NCBI RefSeq assembly: GCF_016802725.1
Contig: NC_052665.1
Span: 26,145,001 to 26,209,000, forward strand
DNA length: 64,000 nucleotides
Direction of reading: 5' to 3'
DNA from: Solenopsis invicta
Lineage: Eukaryota; Arthropoda; Insecta; Hymenoptera; Formicidae
The notes below the pieces were generated by a model. It did not search any database, was not told the origin of the DNA, and worked only from the letters and a program-made list of their open reading frames with translations. Of the stretch, positions 42,655-54,337 are shown piece after piece. Made by a program: the position numbers and the translations under genes. The number at the start of each line of letters is the position of its first letter. The stretch's first letter is position 1.

Positions 42655-43128
42655 ACGCTATGATCGACGTTGCGTTATGCCAGTACGATCTTACAACGGC
42701 GGTTTTGTGATGGTGTGGGGTATATATTACTTACAAGACAAAGTGATCTAGTGATCCTGCCACCTCCGGCAATGACGGGTGTTTGTTATATCAACGATAT
42801 TCTACGACCACACGTTTTGCAATTAAATCGAACCTGTCGGAACTTTATTTTTAGGCAGGACAACACTTGACCTCATACGGCGAATATAACGCGACGTTTT
42901 TTTGAACGACACGCAACTAGACTGTTAAATCCAATCAAGCACATTCGGGATAAAATAGAACGACGATTAAGGCGTCGCGAAGAACAGCCGCAAAATTTAG
43001 AAGAATTGGGAGAAATTTTAACGAAAATTTGGCACAACATTCCGCAAGATCGTATTGCAAGATGTATAAATATGCGAGAACGCTTGCAAGCAGTAATTGA
43101 TCAGAGAGGAGGAAATACACACTATTGA
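42655..43128 (+). pseudogene. Tc1-like transposase, internally deleted
   Basis: Pieces of the catalytic domain read FIFRQDNT (a stop replaces the residue before PHTA), FFERHATRLLNPIKHIRDKI, RRREEQPQNLEELGEILTKI and MRERLQAVIDQRGGNTHY with stop at 43128. The central DWPARSPDL-type block that should precede NPI-H is deleted, and the N-terminal half is largely missing. The C-terminus GGNTHY resembles GGHTHY of the transposase in element B. Confidence 0.7.
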
Positions 43129-43231
43129 ACACTCATGCGCGCGCGCGCAGACACACACACACAACAGAGAGGGTTTGGAGTCATTAAATACCGCAGAAAT
43201 GACGAACTGTGGGGTCCTTATCTCTACTGTG

Positions 43232-43268
<37 letters not shown>

Positions 43269-44064
43269 ATGTGCATAAATCCAACCGGCAACCTCCACGT
43301 AATGCACATTGGCTAATGCTAATGTTAGCGGTAGACGTCATTTTTTCGAAAAACGTGTTTCTTCGAAGTCTTGTAACTCGGTCAAAAAAAATCGTAGAAA
43401 AAATTTAAAAAAAGCATTTTGTAGAAAAAATGTCATACTTTATGGCACTTGTATTGGATTTGTCGACAAAAAATTTTTTATTGAGCTACAGGCTATTAAA
43501 AATACGTAATTTCAAGAAAAAAACAGTGTATCTGTTTTGAGGCATAGTATTAAGAAATTGAAAAAATTTTTGAAAACCATTAATAACATGTTAAAGCTGA
43601 AACTTCGAGCTTTAAAATGGTTTTTTGATTTTTTGTCTACGATAATTTTTCACGGAGTACGGATATCATTTGTAAAAAATGCAAGTTTAGCTTCAAAGTT
43701 GCGTAACTCGGTCAAAAAAAATCGTAGAAAAATTTTAAAAAAAGCATTTTGTAGGCAAAATGTTGTAGTTTATGAAGCTTTACTTGAGTTATTCGAAAAC
43801 AATTTGTTGGTTGAGCTGCAAAGTGTCAAAAATACGAAATTTTAAGGAACAAAACAGGGTGTGCTTTTTTACTGCATAAGACAAGGAAGTTAAAAGAATT
43901 TTGAAAATCTGCTGATAGAGCGTTAAAGTTGGATCTTCAAGCTTCAAAATGCTTTTTTTCTTTTTTATCTGCGATGATTTTTCACCGAGTTACAATCATT
44001 TGAAAATAGCCTAATTTTTGGTGTCTGAAAAGTGTTCCCTATTTTTTTTTTTTCTTTAGTAGTG

Positions 44065-45222
44065 TATATGCTGATTGGATTAAGTGATCTCGCTACTAGA
44101 TTCCTTAATTAGGTAGAACCATGGTCGAAATACATCTACGCAAGTAAATTAACTTTTATGCATCAATTTTTAGCATTTATATCAATATTTTATAATTTAT
44201 ATTGATAATTATGTTTCACATAACATTTTAAAGTATAATTTTTTACAAAATTTTGTATATAATACACATTATCTTATTTCTTATAAAAAACGCAAAAAAA
44301 TGAAAGAATTACCTTATGGTATTATTATGTTAATGTTTATTTTTATAGACCTCGAGATAATATGAACGTGCGTAGGACATGCGTTTGTATGTTGTCAAAT
44401 CTAGCTGTTAATGAGAGAAATGATACGAGTGAAGGGACAGCTTTCAATTTACGAAGGCATTCTTCGTTCAACTTTTTCAAAAAGGCAACATTTTATATAA
44501 TATAGTTTCGGATATATTGTCGCTCTTAGCGGATCTTCATTTAGAAGAAGAAAAGGGAAAAGCAGAAGCTGGAGAAATAGATCTGGACGCTGATGGGTGG
44601 GGAAAAGGGGATAAACATTTGTCTTTAATATTAAAGGTCAAAATAATAAATTAATTTGTTAAACCTGAAATATACAATTTGATTTATAATTTTCCACTTT
44701 TTAATATTTCAAAAATATTTTCTTGTATTATTTCATTATAATTAGCTGTTGTGGACTGACAAAATTTGACGTCACTTGGACGACAATAAAGCTAATAAAT
44801 ATTTCTTTTTTTTAATCAACAATGTGCAACTTTGCATAAAATAATTGTAAAAATCACACGGGTTTATATATTTGTTTTTACCATTTGCTTTGAAAAAACA
44901 ATTTTTAGAAAATTGCTGTATTTATTTTAATCATTGTTTAACTTTAATTTTTCGAAAATGTTTGAGTAAATTGCATTTTTTCTCTTAGTTAATAAAGGTT
45001 AATATCGAGAAGAATTTGATTAAAATCTATTAGTTTACCGACTAACGCTTCGATACCTCATATTGTATATTATTATATAATTCTATATTAATTTTTTTTT
45101 GTAAGTTTTGATTAATCTTTACGTGATATTTTGTAAAAACTGTTGAAAGGTTGTATTGAAATCAGATCAATAATCCTCACGCATGTAAGTTAGAGAATAA
45201 AAATAATACTCCAATATCTATA
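44065..45222. other. AT-rich region with one exon-like stretch
   Basis: At about 44525-44635, after an AG-ended pyrimidine-poor tract, a frame reads LADLHLEEEKGKAEAGEIDL then DADGWGKGDKHLSL. It is acidic and protein-like, source unknown. Remainder non-coding. Confidence 0.3.
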
Positions 45223-46535
45223 CCCACATAACAAAACTTGATCCCAGGAGTATCCTGCGGATGTATGTCAAGGAATTTCTAATATCCTGAGGATGTGCTT
45301 AGATAAACTTAAGAGGTCCTAAGAATATCCTGTGGATGTCTGAATGTCCGCTATGTAGAGCCTTAGGATATCGTAATTCAGATATCCTCAGGATGTCTTT
45401 AGATAATCAAATTTGATCCTGAGGATGTCCAATAGATGTCTTAAAATAACTTTTAGGACTTTCTAATTCTATGAATTTTTCCAAAATATTTACATAAATA
45501 TTATTGCACCACATAATTCCAATAAACCAAACAATATTTTTGTAACATTTTAAAAAACATTTTTTGCCAAAAAAAAATCTTGGGAATTTTCTTTCGCAAA
45601 TTTCCAAGCGGTCACCTACCCAAGTTGTGACCGCGGTGGACAATGCTTGACTTCTGCGAACTGGATCCCTCGTGATGAACTGTGAACACTTTATGCTAAT
45701 ACATTTATATAACTGATAGGTTAGGTGAATATATATTATTAAAAAGATAAACCGTATAATTAAAGCATATTATTTATATAAATATATATAAAATTATAGT
45801 TTTTTAGTGATTTTTAAAAATGCGAAATAGCATCTGAAATAACTTTTTTTATTTGTTTAAATAAAAATGCAACTAGAAATATATGCCAATATAATATAAT
45901 AATTAAATTAAATATGAAAAAATTATTTAAAAAACATTTAAATAACATTTAGAAATATTGTTTGCTCATTGAGATGTAAACCGAGGTTTTTTCATCCATA
46001 GACTTATTTTGTCTATCGATAATATTTGTGTTTCTCATTAGTACTGTGTTTAAGATAGAAATTTCGAACTTTCAAATCAAAAAAGCAAAAGCACAAGTTT
46101 TAAATAGTTAATATATGCTATTCAAAAACTTAAGTATTTACATATAGCTCAATGGAATAGTCTCACAGATGAAAAAATCATAGAGGTTATCAAAATCATA
46201 CGCATTTGACGTGTTTATAATCCAGACGGCAAACCTCGTAGGGACATCCTAAGGACGTCCATGAGATGTTGTAACGCTCTAAACCTATCCCATTCACGCC
46301 CCTGGACATTCAGAACGGATTCAGGATCGTCCTGAAAACGTTTTGTGTTGTTAGGATTTGTATATTATTAATAATAAAAAAATTATTTTCTTAGATCAGA
46401 ATAAGATATACTAAGGACTTTAATGACAATTACAATTGTCCTAAAGACATCCTATGGATGATTTCACATTTTGAATCAGAATAGGATCAATCCGATCAAA
46501 ATAGGATATCCTAAGGAAATTCATTGCTATGTGGG
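45223..46535. mobile_element. TA-flanked element with CCCACATA ends (copy 2)
   Basis: The left end CCCACATAACAA and right end TTGCTATGTGGG lie between TA (45221-45222, 46536-46537). Subterminal parts on both sides repeat AGGATATCCT/GGATGTCC-type palindromes. The middle carries a 5S-rRNA-like segment. No transposase, 1313 bases. The body is unrelated to copy 1 at 16255-18127, but ends, TA site and design are the same. Confidence 0.7.
45588..45690 (-). rRNA. 5S-rRNA-like relic
   Basis: On minus it reads ATCACGAGGGATCCAG, then GCAGAAGTCAAGCATTGTCC (A-box region of 5S, normally GAAGTTAAGC) and ACTTGGGTAGGTGACCGCTT (C-box region, normally ACTTGGATGGGTGACCGC). The spacing is right for the internal promoter. 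The 5' third is diverged, so this is a pseudogene or the head of a 5S-derived SINE. Confidence 0.6.
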
Positions 46536-46537
46536 TA

Positions 46538-48020
46538 TATTCCATTAATTTTTATTACATTGTTGTTATTATTATTATTATTATTATTATTTATTTTGCC
46601 ATATTAAACGCGCGTATTGTCATTTGTAAATCATGCATATGCACGCATATGCTATTGTAGCAAAATAAAAAACATTTATAAAAAGTAGGCGCTTTCTGGC
46701 CTCTCTACGTCCCTGCCCAGAAACCGTCCGAAATCCTCTTTCTGAATTTTACGGCCTAAACGTAGCACGGAAAACGTGATCGGAAAGAGGAGAGTGGGGA
46801 GGAGGGTATCCATAGAAATAACATCGCCGCTCGCTCCATGTCTATCACCGCGATGCTTTCTCTCTCTAACTGGTGGCCTAAACAAAGGACGGTCAAAGAT
46901 CGATTGTCCGTCTTTATTTAACCAAAGAGAAAATCGAAGGTTTGAACTAAAACAATCACGTTAAAAGAGAAAAAAAGAAAGAGAGAGAGAGAGAAAGAGT
47001 TGCATTAAAATTCAAAAAAATTAAAAAAGCTAATTTTCTTAAAAGTATAATTTGAAGACTTTTTAGTAATAAAGAATTTTGTAAAAATAAAAAGATGGTA
47101 TATTTATTCGTGGAAAAACATTTATTTCTTCATCATATGATGCAATGTTAATTACAATTATTTTTTAAGTACTGCGAAAAATAAAATGTTCTTTTATTAA
47201 AAAACCAAATTATCTCTGTTATTGTTAAATACTTTTTTTATGTAAAAATATAAATATGCAAAATATGGGCATAAACGTATTGATATATATGTATTAATAT
47301 CAATGTTAATCTAAATAATTCAGACTAAAATAAATAAAAAATTACGCAAAAGTAGACGTAATTAATCATTTGTGCACATTTTCGAGCCCTGTTGTGGATG
47401 CAGCACACGCAATACGCGTCAAATTTTATTTAAGCAAAATGGATGCTAGCACGGACAACAACCCACATCCATTTCTCGTGAAATGGATGTGGATTGTTGT
47501 CCGTGCTAAAATCCACACTGTTTTTAACGGCGGGTTGCAAAATGAATGTGACATGTAGTTCTCATTCTGGCCAGAATGGATGTGCGTCACTAGTACGGGC
47601 GTTTCGAAGCATTATAGGAAAAAGGCCGCCGTTGCCGCTCTCCGGTTCTTCTCTGCTAGCGCGATGATGCAACACGCGATTCGCGATACGAATCGCGAGA
47701 TTAGAATTGTCTATTTATTCACACAGACGCAATGATGTTTTTATCTAATATATGTTTTTACGCGACCAGCAAATGAGTTATTGAAATTCTACAAGTATTA
47801 TAAAGCAATATAAGACAAATATTGTCAGTAACGAGTAAAATAAGGTAATGTAAATATCAAATTTTTATTAAATTAAGTCATACAAAATCTAATAAAGATA
47901 TTTAAAAATCTAATGGCTTTACATTTTCTTTTACTCGTTATTGTTTTTACATATTATTTTATATTTGCTTTTCATAATACGAGCTTATTACTTTTATTTT
48001 TATAAATTCTATATTATTTT
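46538..48020. other. AT-rich region with microsatellite and hairpin, no gene
   Basis: (ATT)n near 46568-46590, a GC-richer patch at about 46680-46970 with no recognised gene, and the hairpin at 47447-47508. The sequence around 47595-47720 is GC-rich and may contain the left end of the Harbinger element. Confidence 0.4.
47447..47508. repeat. 62-base near-perfect hairpin
   Basis: Arms of 28 bases (TAGCACGGACAACAACCCAC...) pair with one mismatch around the six-base loop CTCGTG. Too perfect for chance. Either a very short foldback MITE or a small-RNA precursor. Confidence 0.6.
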
Positions 48021-48021
48021 T

Positions 48022-49766
48022 TAGAATACTAATGATGAGCAGTAAACAGCGAAAACGGTTTTTACTTTATTATATCTTTTACAAAAGAAAGGTAAAAAAA
48101 TTGATACAAATATGAAGTAACTTATAGTTTATTTGTGGATTAGATTAAAAAAAACTAATATAAATGAACGAAAACGTCGATGGTGGGTTTGACCTATTAA
48201 TCAAAAACGTTATGTACAAGGTGATGACTTCATTACTTTATTGAAGAAATGAGACTTTATGATACAGAGGTTCATTTCCAGTATACTCGTCTTACTATTG
48301 AAAGTTTTGATAATTTATTACGTATAGTGGGACCCAAAATAGAAAAGATATCAACACATTATCGAGATCCTATATCGGCACGTAGCAGGTTATATTTAAC
48401 ATTGAGGTATGTTTTAATATGTTATTATGTTTTATATACTATGGTTAATATATATTAACAATAATAATAAAGAAAATACCATTTCTCGGTCAAAGCAAAT
48501 CTTTGGGTGCTTAATATTTTTATATAAATTATTATTTCATATTACTTTATAATTATATTTTTTAACTCCAATCACCATATTGACATATAATTTATAAAAC
48601 TGAAAAATGTATTAAATAATTTTGATATGAAAATGTTACTAATCACTAATATTTATTTTGACAGAATAATGTCACTTTCTCTTAATTCTTGTATTACTCA
48701 CATATCTATGATATTCTATGTAAAATTGTATATGTATATTTAATGTTACGTTATTATATTTAGTATCATTTATTATAGGTTTTTGGCTACTGGAGACAGT
48801 ATGTCTTCTATTGCCTTTGCTTATCGAATAGGACACAGTACTGTTTCTATGATAATATCAGAGGTATGCGAAAGCTTATGGGATGTTCTTCAAAACGAAT
48901 TATTTAAACCATCCGAATGTGGGTGGAAAAAGTTGCAAAAGAATTTAAAGATTATTGGAACTTTCCGAACTGTATTGGTGCTTTAGACGGTAAACATATA
49001 AATGTTAAGGTAATCTATACTATGTATTCAATAATGTGGTTATGCAATTCAATATTCATTAACATTTTTTTGTAGGCTCCACTACATACTGATTCAGTTT
49101 TTTATAACTATAAGGGGAATCACAGTATTAATTTAATAGCAGTAGCATCGGTACCATACAAATTTTTAATGGTAGACATAGGTGGAGAAGGTCGGCATTG
49201 GCAGAGAAATTTTCAAAAATTTTGTAATAAATTACAGATTGCAACATAATCAATTATACGTACATGCTCCAATTATTACAGAAGGAAAAGCAATGCCTTA
49301 CATGTTGCTTGCAGATGAAGCTTTTCAATTAAACAGTTTTACATTAAGATCATATCCAAGGAAAACATTGACCAATGAGCAAAACATTTTTAATTATCGA
49401 TTGAGTCGTGCACAAAGAGTCGTAGAAATTCGGTATTATGCTGGCACGGTGGTGTATTTTTTTAAAACTAATTAATACATCTTTGAAAACTACTGAAAGT
49501 ATCGTGAAAGCTTATTCTTGCATAATTATTGTATGGACAAAGTCGGATATTATAGTAAAGGTTTTGCTGATAAATTTTGTTATAATGGACAACTTATCCC
49601 TGGCAAATGGAGAACAATGGTACAAAATTCTGGTATAAGATCATTACGAAATGATGGCAGTAATACTCATTTCCGTTTTGCAGCTGCTATAAGGAAAAAT
49701 TTTAAAAATTACTTTTTAGATGAAGGAGCAGTTCCGTGGCAGTGGAACTTAGTTCACGGATGGTGA
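48022..49766 (+). pseudogene. PIF/Harbinger transposase (HARBI1-like)
   Basis: Exon-like blocks separated by introns give MSSKQRKRFLLYYIF, RKRRWWV, EVHFQYTRLTIESFDNLL, ISARSRLYLTLR (donor GTATGT), then LATGDSMSSIAFAYRIGHST, FPNCIGALDGKHINVK, DSVFYNYKGNHSINLIAVAS, MLLADEAFQLNSF and FNYRLSRAQRVVE. These contain the DDE aspartates (about 48986 and 49318) and glutamate (about 49428). The end reads GKWRTMVQNSGIRSLRNDGS and VPWQWNLVHGW with stop at 49766. Damage is a stop after RKRRWWV, a frameshift near 48920, one near 49195 and one near 49430. Inactive. Confidence 0.85.
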
Positions 49767-50355
49767 TCCACGGATGGTAGTTCACAGAGTGTAAATATAT
49801 TTTGAAATAGGTTAGATTACGTTTTATATCAAATGCGTATGTAAATGTGTGTGTAAAAAATATAATATAATTTAGTAAATTCGTGCATTAAATACACTGC
49901 CCCTACTAAAAATTTAGGAAAAATTTACCAAACTTTAAACGCTTGTAAAACAAGAAATATTTATGATACAGGGCTGTTTCAAAAAAGGAATTAAAGCTTG
50001 AAACCAGTACTTTGAGAAACTTTTAATGCCGATTAAGTGGCATGATTAATTTGCTAATAGCCGATGATAGAACAAAAACTTGCAAAATCGATAAATAGAA
50101 CGTACAGTTGCTAGAATTGTGTGGAGTGAAGCAGTTGACGTAACTCAATGAGGTAAAAAGCGCGTGAAAGTTTGAATTTTTCCCTTTAAAATGCGATTTT
50201 GCGGAACTTGATACGATAATTTTTTACTAAGTTATGCCAATTTGAAAAAAAGTTGTTTTTTACGAGGTAATAATGAATTATGAATTGCAATGTCGCCGTT
50301 ATCAATGTAAATCACTACAATTCTGTCCAAGACATGTTGTTGGTTTGAAAACATA

Positions 50356-50376
<21 letters not shown>

Positions 50377-50401
<25 letters not shown>

Positions 50402-50483
50402 TGTATGTGTTTGCATACCACAAGAATAAGGACCCCGTGGTACGTCAATTCCACAGTATTTAAAGATTCCAAACCCTCTTTGT

Positions 50484-50532
<49 letters not shown>

Positions 50533-50620
50533 GGAGTATGTGTGTATTTGCATACCACAAGGATAAAGAGCCTGTGGTTCGTCAATTCCACAGTATTTAA
50601 AGACTCCAAACCCTCCTTGT

Positions 50621-50667
<47 letters not shown>

Positions 50668-50720
50668 GTGTATGTATTTGCATACCACAAGGATAAGGAC
50701 CCCGTGGTTCGTTAACTCCT
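50377..50720. repeat. Subterminal hairpin units with (TG)n, left end of element B
   Basis: Three units of about 70 bases start near 50415, 50552 and 50681, each CACAAGGATAAGGACCCCG..GTTCGTCAATTCCACAGTATTTAAAGACTCCAAACCCTCCTTGTG. The ends CACAAGGA/TCCTTGTG pair. TG arrays separate the units. The third is cut after GTTCGTTAA by other sequence. Confidence 0.85.
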
Positions 50721-50989
50721 CTGTCAGCAGTGTCCCGAATTTGTATTACACTGTGTTCAGATACTGTCTCAAGCGGTTGTTCGGGACACCGCCGACAGAG
50801 AGCCAAGCAAAGAAGCTCTCTCATAAGAAAAATTTGCATACAATGCATTAAATGTAATTATCACATCCGTGGAAAATCTAGCAGATTTTTGATTGTGCCA
50901 AAATCCTTAAAGAAAATCTTCATAAACTTGTACTGTGTCGGGAAATTTTTTTCCTTGATTTTTTCCTTTTGAGACGTTTTGTGCGACTT
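50721..50989. other. Unassigned segment inside element B with a small inverted repeat
   Basis: CTCTGTC.GC.GTGTCCCGAA pairs with TTCGGGACACCGCCGACAGAG (about 50719-50803), perhaps a small MITE. The rest has no feature. Confidence 0.4.
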
Positions 50990-50991
50990 TA

Positions 50992-51142
50992 ATTTAAATT
51001 ATGCAATGTCTCGTCCGGATGGATAACTCATGTAGTGCGCTCCCCTGCGCAAGCATTAACAGGCGATTTTAAAAGATTGAGAAAGCGCGCGCGTGTCGCG
51101 CCACCGCCGTGCGCTCGGGTCCCCGCCGCGCGTGTGCTTCAT
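50992..51142. repeat. Left inverted terminal repeat of the DIRS element
   Basis: Starts AAATTATGCAATGTCTCGTC and runs through GCGCGCGTGTCGCGCC. Matches 55528-55690 in reverse with few changes. Confidence 0.85.
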
Positions 51143-51220
51143 TGTTTTCCTGTTGTGCACAGCGTTAACAGTGCGTTTAGTTTTTGATCCTTGTTAAGAA
51201 TAGTTTACTCTAGCCAGATG

Positions 51221-52446
51221 GGTAAATCCGATCGTAAGTCAAGGAAGAGAAAGAGGTCCGAGTCTAGAGACCGTTTTGCAGGATTGGAAGATAAGTTATC
51301 GCATCTTATCGAGATTTTATCCAGGAGTGAGGTTAGGGTCCCCCGCGGCTCTTCCTCTTTGTCATTTTCGCAGTCGGAACAGACGTCCCAGGAGGTTCGG
51401 GAGGTAAGCGACGAGGAAACTTCAAGGGTCAGCTTGAAGGATGAAAGCGACAATGATCCGGAATCCATCTCGATAGTTCGAGAGAGGTTGAAAGATCCAT
51501 ACGTCTCAGGTGTGTATGACATCCCAGTTCCGTATACCGGACAGAGGAGTTGACACAACCTTTTCCGACTAATCGGAATACCCCCTCGGTTTTGCAGCAA
51601 CAGTGATTGACCCGTCGACGGAACAATCACCTTCTTTGCCTCCTCCGACAAACGCTGCGGCCCCGGCTTCCACGGGGCCTGACGAGGTTTCGGTGGATCT
51701 TTCCAAGGATCTGTTCGGATTCAGAGGCAACGGACCTTCGACCTTGGAACAATATGGTCAGCCAGAAATGGACTGACCTTACCCGTAAGGGTTTGCCTAC
51801 GAGTCAGCGGGAGGTCTTACTCAAGAAGTATTCTCCCCCCGAAGATTTCGCTTTCCTCAGGGCTCCCAAACTCAACCTTGAGTGTAAATCGGCATTAAAA
51901 AACAATGTCATAGTTAAAAGGGACGAGTACAGCTGTTTAAATCAAAATCAGGTAGGTACCGCCCTGTTCGCCTTAGGAGAAGCAATATCTGACCTCCTCA
52001 GACCAGAAATACAGCAATTTCTCAACCCGGACGTTCGAATGGCAATTAGTAAAATCGCTGACGGCGCTCAGCTCTTGGCGGATCTTTTCTATCGCCTCTC
52101 TTTGTCAAGAAGAGCCCTGATAAAACCGGCCTTTAATACCTTGGCCAAGTCCACTGCAGACGCCATTCCAGCGGACAATTTTCTGTTTGGCTCTTCCTTT
52201 GGTGAAGAAATAAAAAAGGCAACATCAATGGAGAAATCGGCCAGGGATATTGTTAGCACATCCTTGACGATCTCCAAGAGGGTGCAGCAACCGATTAAAT
52301 TACCGGCACAGACGGCTCCATCCACGTCGGGAAACTCCCGAGCCCCTGCTTCGAAAACGAAACCGTCGGCGACAAGGAGAACAGGGGCGTCGAGCAGCAG
52401 TCGCCGATCGTCGGTCTATCAGAGATCGAGGTCGAGGAGGCGTTAG
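51221..52446 (+). pseudogene. Gag-like protein of the DIRS element
   Basis: Starts MGKSDRKSRKRKRSESRDRF at 51221 in one frame, passes to a second frame (STEQSPSLPPPTNAAAPAST, about 51610-51770) and to a third (QREVLLKKYSPPEDFAFLRA onward to 52446). The last part has helical segments and ends in a serine/arginine-rich tail. So two frameshifts break a protein of about 410 residues. DIRS gag proteins coat the RNA; here no zinc knuckle is seen, which is usual for the group. Confidence 0.7.
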
Positions 52447-52499
52447 TTGACAGCCAGGTAAACATTGCTGGCAGACTAAGCTCTTTCATTTCAAAATGG

Positions 52500-54337
52500 A
52501 TGAAAATTACGACCGATCCCGTAATCTTGCAAGGAATCTGCGGTTACAAGCTGCCTTTTAGGCACCATCCCCCTCTCCAGGCATCCGAGCCGTCAATCCA
52601 CCTTTCAGAGACAGAAGTCTCAATATGCCGTCAGGAAATCGCTAGACTCTGTAGCAAAGGTGCGATAGAGCCAGTATCAGGCTGTGAAGGCCAATTTCTG
52701 TCATCCTTTTTTGTAGTCAGGAAACCTTTCGGGAGGTGGAGGTTTATCCTTAATTTAAAGGGCTTGAATAAATTTATTATTGCTCCACATTTCAAAATGG
52801 AGAATTGGAAGACAGTCATTCGTCTTCTTTCTCCAGGTGACTTCCTCGCCTCGGTCGATCTGCAGGATGCCTACTATCTTGTACCGGTCTGTCCGGAGCA
52901 TAGGAAATTTCTCCGATTTAAATTTCAAAATCAGCTTTTCCAATTCAGGGTTCTGCCTTTTGGCCTCGCTTCGGCTCCTTATATTTTTACAAAAATTTCA
53001 AAGCCTGTAATATCATCCTTGAGAGAGAAGGGCTTCCTGTCAGTCGTCTATCTGGACGACTTTCTTCTTCTTGCACCGTCTCACGCGGCATGTATACGAA
53101 ATATTTCTGCAACCATAGATCTTCTAGCTTCTTTGGGATTTTTAATTAATAAACAGAAAAGTGTTCTTTCTCCATCGAAATCCTGTCGGTTTTTAGGCCT
53201 CATATTCAATTCAGAGCAGCTCTCCATTTCTATACCTTTGGACAAAAGAAATAATCTTTTACAATTAACTCTTTATTTTTTAAATATTAACTCTTGCAGG
53301 ATTCGACGTTTTGCTAGCTACATTGGATCTCTGATTTCAGTCTGTCCAGCGGTGCAATATGGAATTCTACATACCAAGAGATTGGAGAGAGCAAAATTTT
53401 TAGCCCTCGCAGCTGCAGAGGAAAATTTTGAGGCCCGTATGGTCCTGCCGGAATCAATTAAAGAAGATCTATGGTGGTGGCAAGCAATCTTCGAAGACCT
53501 TTCCCAGTGTAACTTCATTCGCTCAGGTCACTTCAGCTTAGAAATTTTTACAGACGCCTCCCTAACGGGCTGGGGAGCCGTTTCGGGTGAATCTCGCACC
53601 CATGGGTTTTGGTCTGCAGAGGACAGACAAAATCACATCAATTTCTTAGAACTCCTTGCCGTCTTTCACGCTTTGAGATGTTTCGCATCTCACCTAAGAA
53701 ATTGTAATCTTCTAATAAGACTAGATAACTCCACCGCTCTTTCATACATAAATCGAATGGGGTCAATTAAGTTTCCCATCTATCAGAGCTTGCTCGCAAA
53801 ATTTGGGAATGGTGCGCAGAGCGCAATCTATATATTTATGCCTCGTATATTCCATCGGCCCAGAATTTTGAAGCAGATGCGGAATCACGCGTTGTCTCAG
53901 AAGAGACGGAATGGTCCTTGAGCCGAGATTCTTTCGATAAGATCGAGTCCTCTCTAGATCCTTTCGACATCGATTTATTCGCTTCATCAATAAATGCGAA
54001 ATGCCCACGATTTGTGTCCTGGTTTCCAGACCCGCTAGCTTTTACAGTGGATGCATTCTCACTAAATTGGAGTGAGTTTCGCTTCTTTGCATTTCCCCCT
54101 TTCGCTTTAATTCTGCGAGTTCTTCGAAAGATCATTACGGACAGAGCGGAAGGAGTCATAGTGGTTCCCTGGTGGCCCGCTCAACCTTGGTTCCCACTGT
54201 TTATCCGTCTTATTATCGATCAACCAGTCTATCTCGAGCCGAACATTAATATGTTAACATCTCCTTTCAGGGAGATTCATCCGGCTTGGGACAGGATTAC
54301 CCTGGCAGCTGCGAGATTATCCGCCAGGCCTTCATAG
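52500..54337 (+). pseudogene. Reverse transcriptase/RNase H of the DIRS element
   Basis: The open frame 52500-53921 gives RT motifs GRWRFILNLKGLN, ASVDLQDAYYLVPV, LPFGLASAPYIF and the active site VVYLDDFLLL (about 53053), then RNase H starting EIFTDASLTGWGAV and LLIRLDNSTALSYINR. A frameshift near 53795 moves the rest into the frame that ends at 54337, with FDIDLFASSINAKCPRFVSW and VVPWWPAQPWFPLFIR, the DAM-methyltransferase-like C-terminal region typical of DIRS. It overlaps the recombinase frame by about 50 bases. Confidence 0.9.

Larger units (their letters stand above)
41266..44064 (+). mobile_element. Tc1-like element A with long foldback ends
   Basis: TA borders (41264-41265, 44065-44066) enclose ends CACTACT...AGTAGTG. 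The inverted arms run about 41266-42636 and 42955-44064 and match through several A-rich repeats, a CA/TG array, a subterminal unit and into the transposase C-terminus. The left arm is longer because its TG array has expanded to about 275 bases. A deleted transposase sits in the centre. Confidence 0.8.

Noticed and set aside
50232..50851. Overlapping TH/CV-rich frames
   Set aside because: Same cause: TG arrays and the repeated subterminal units of element B.
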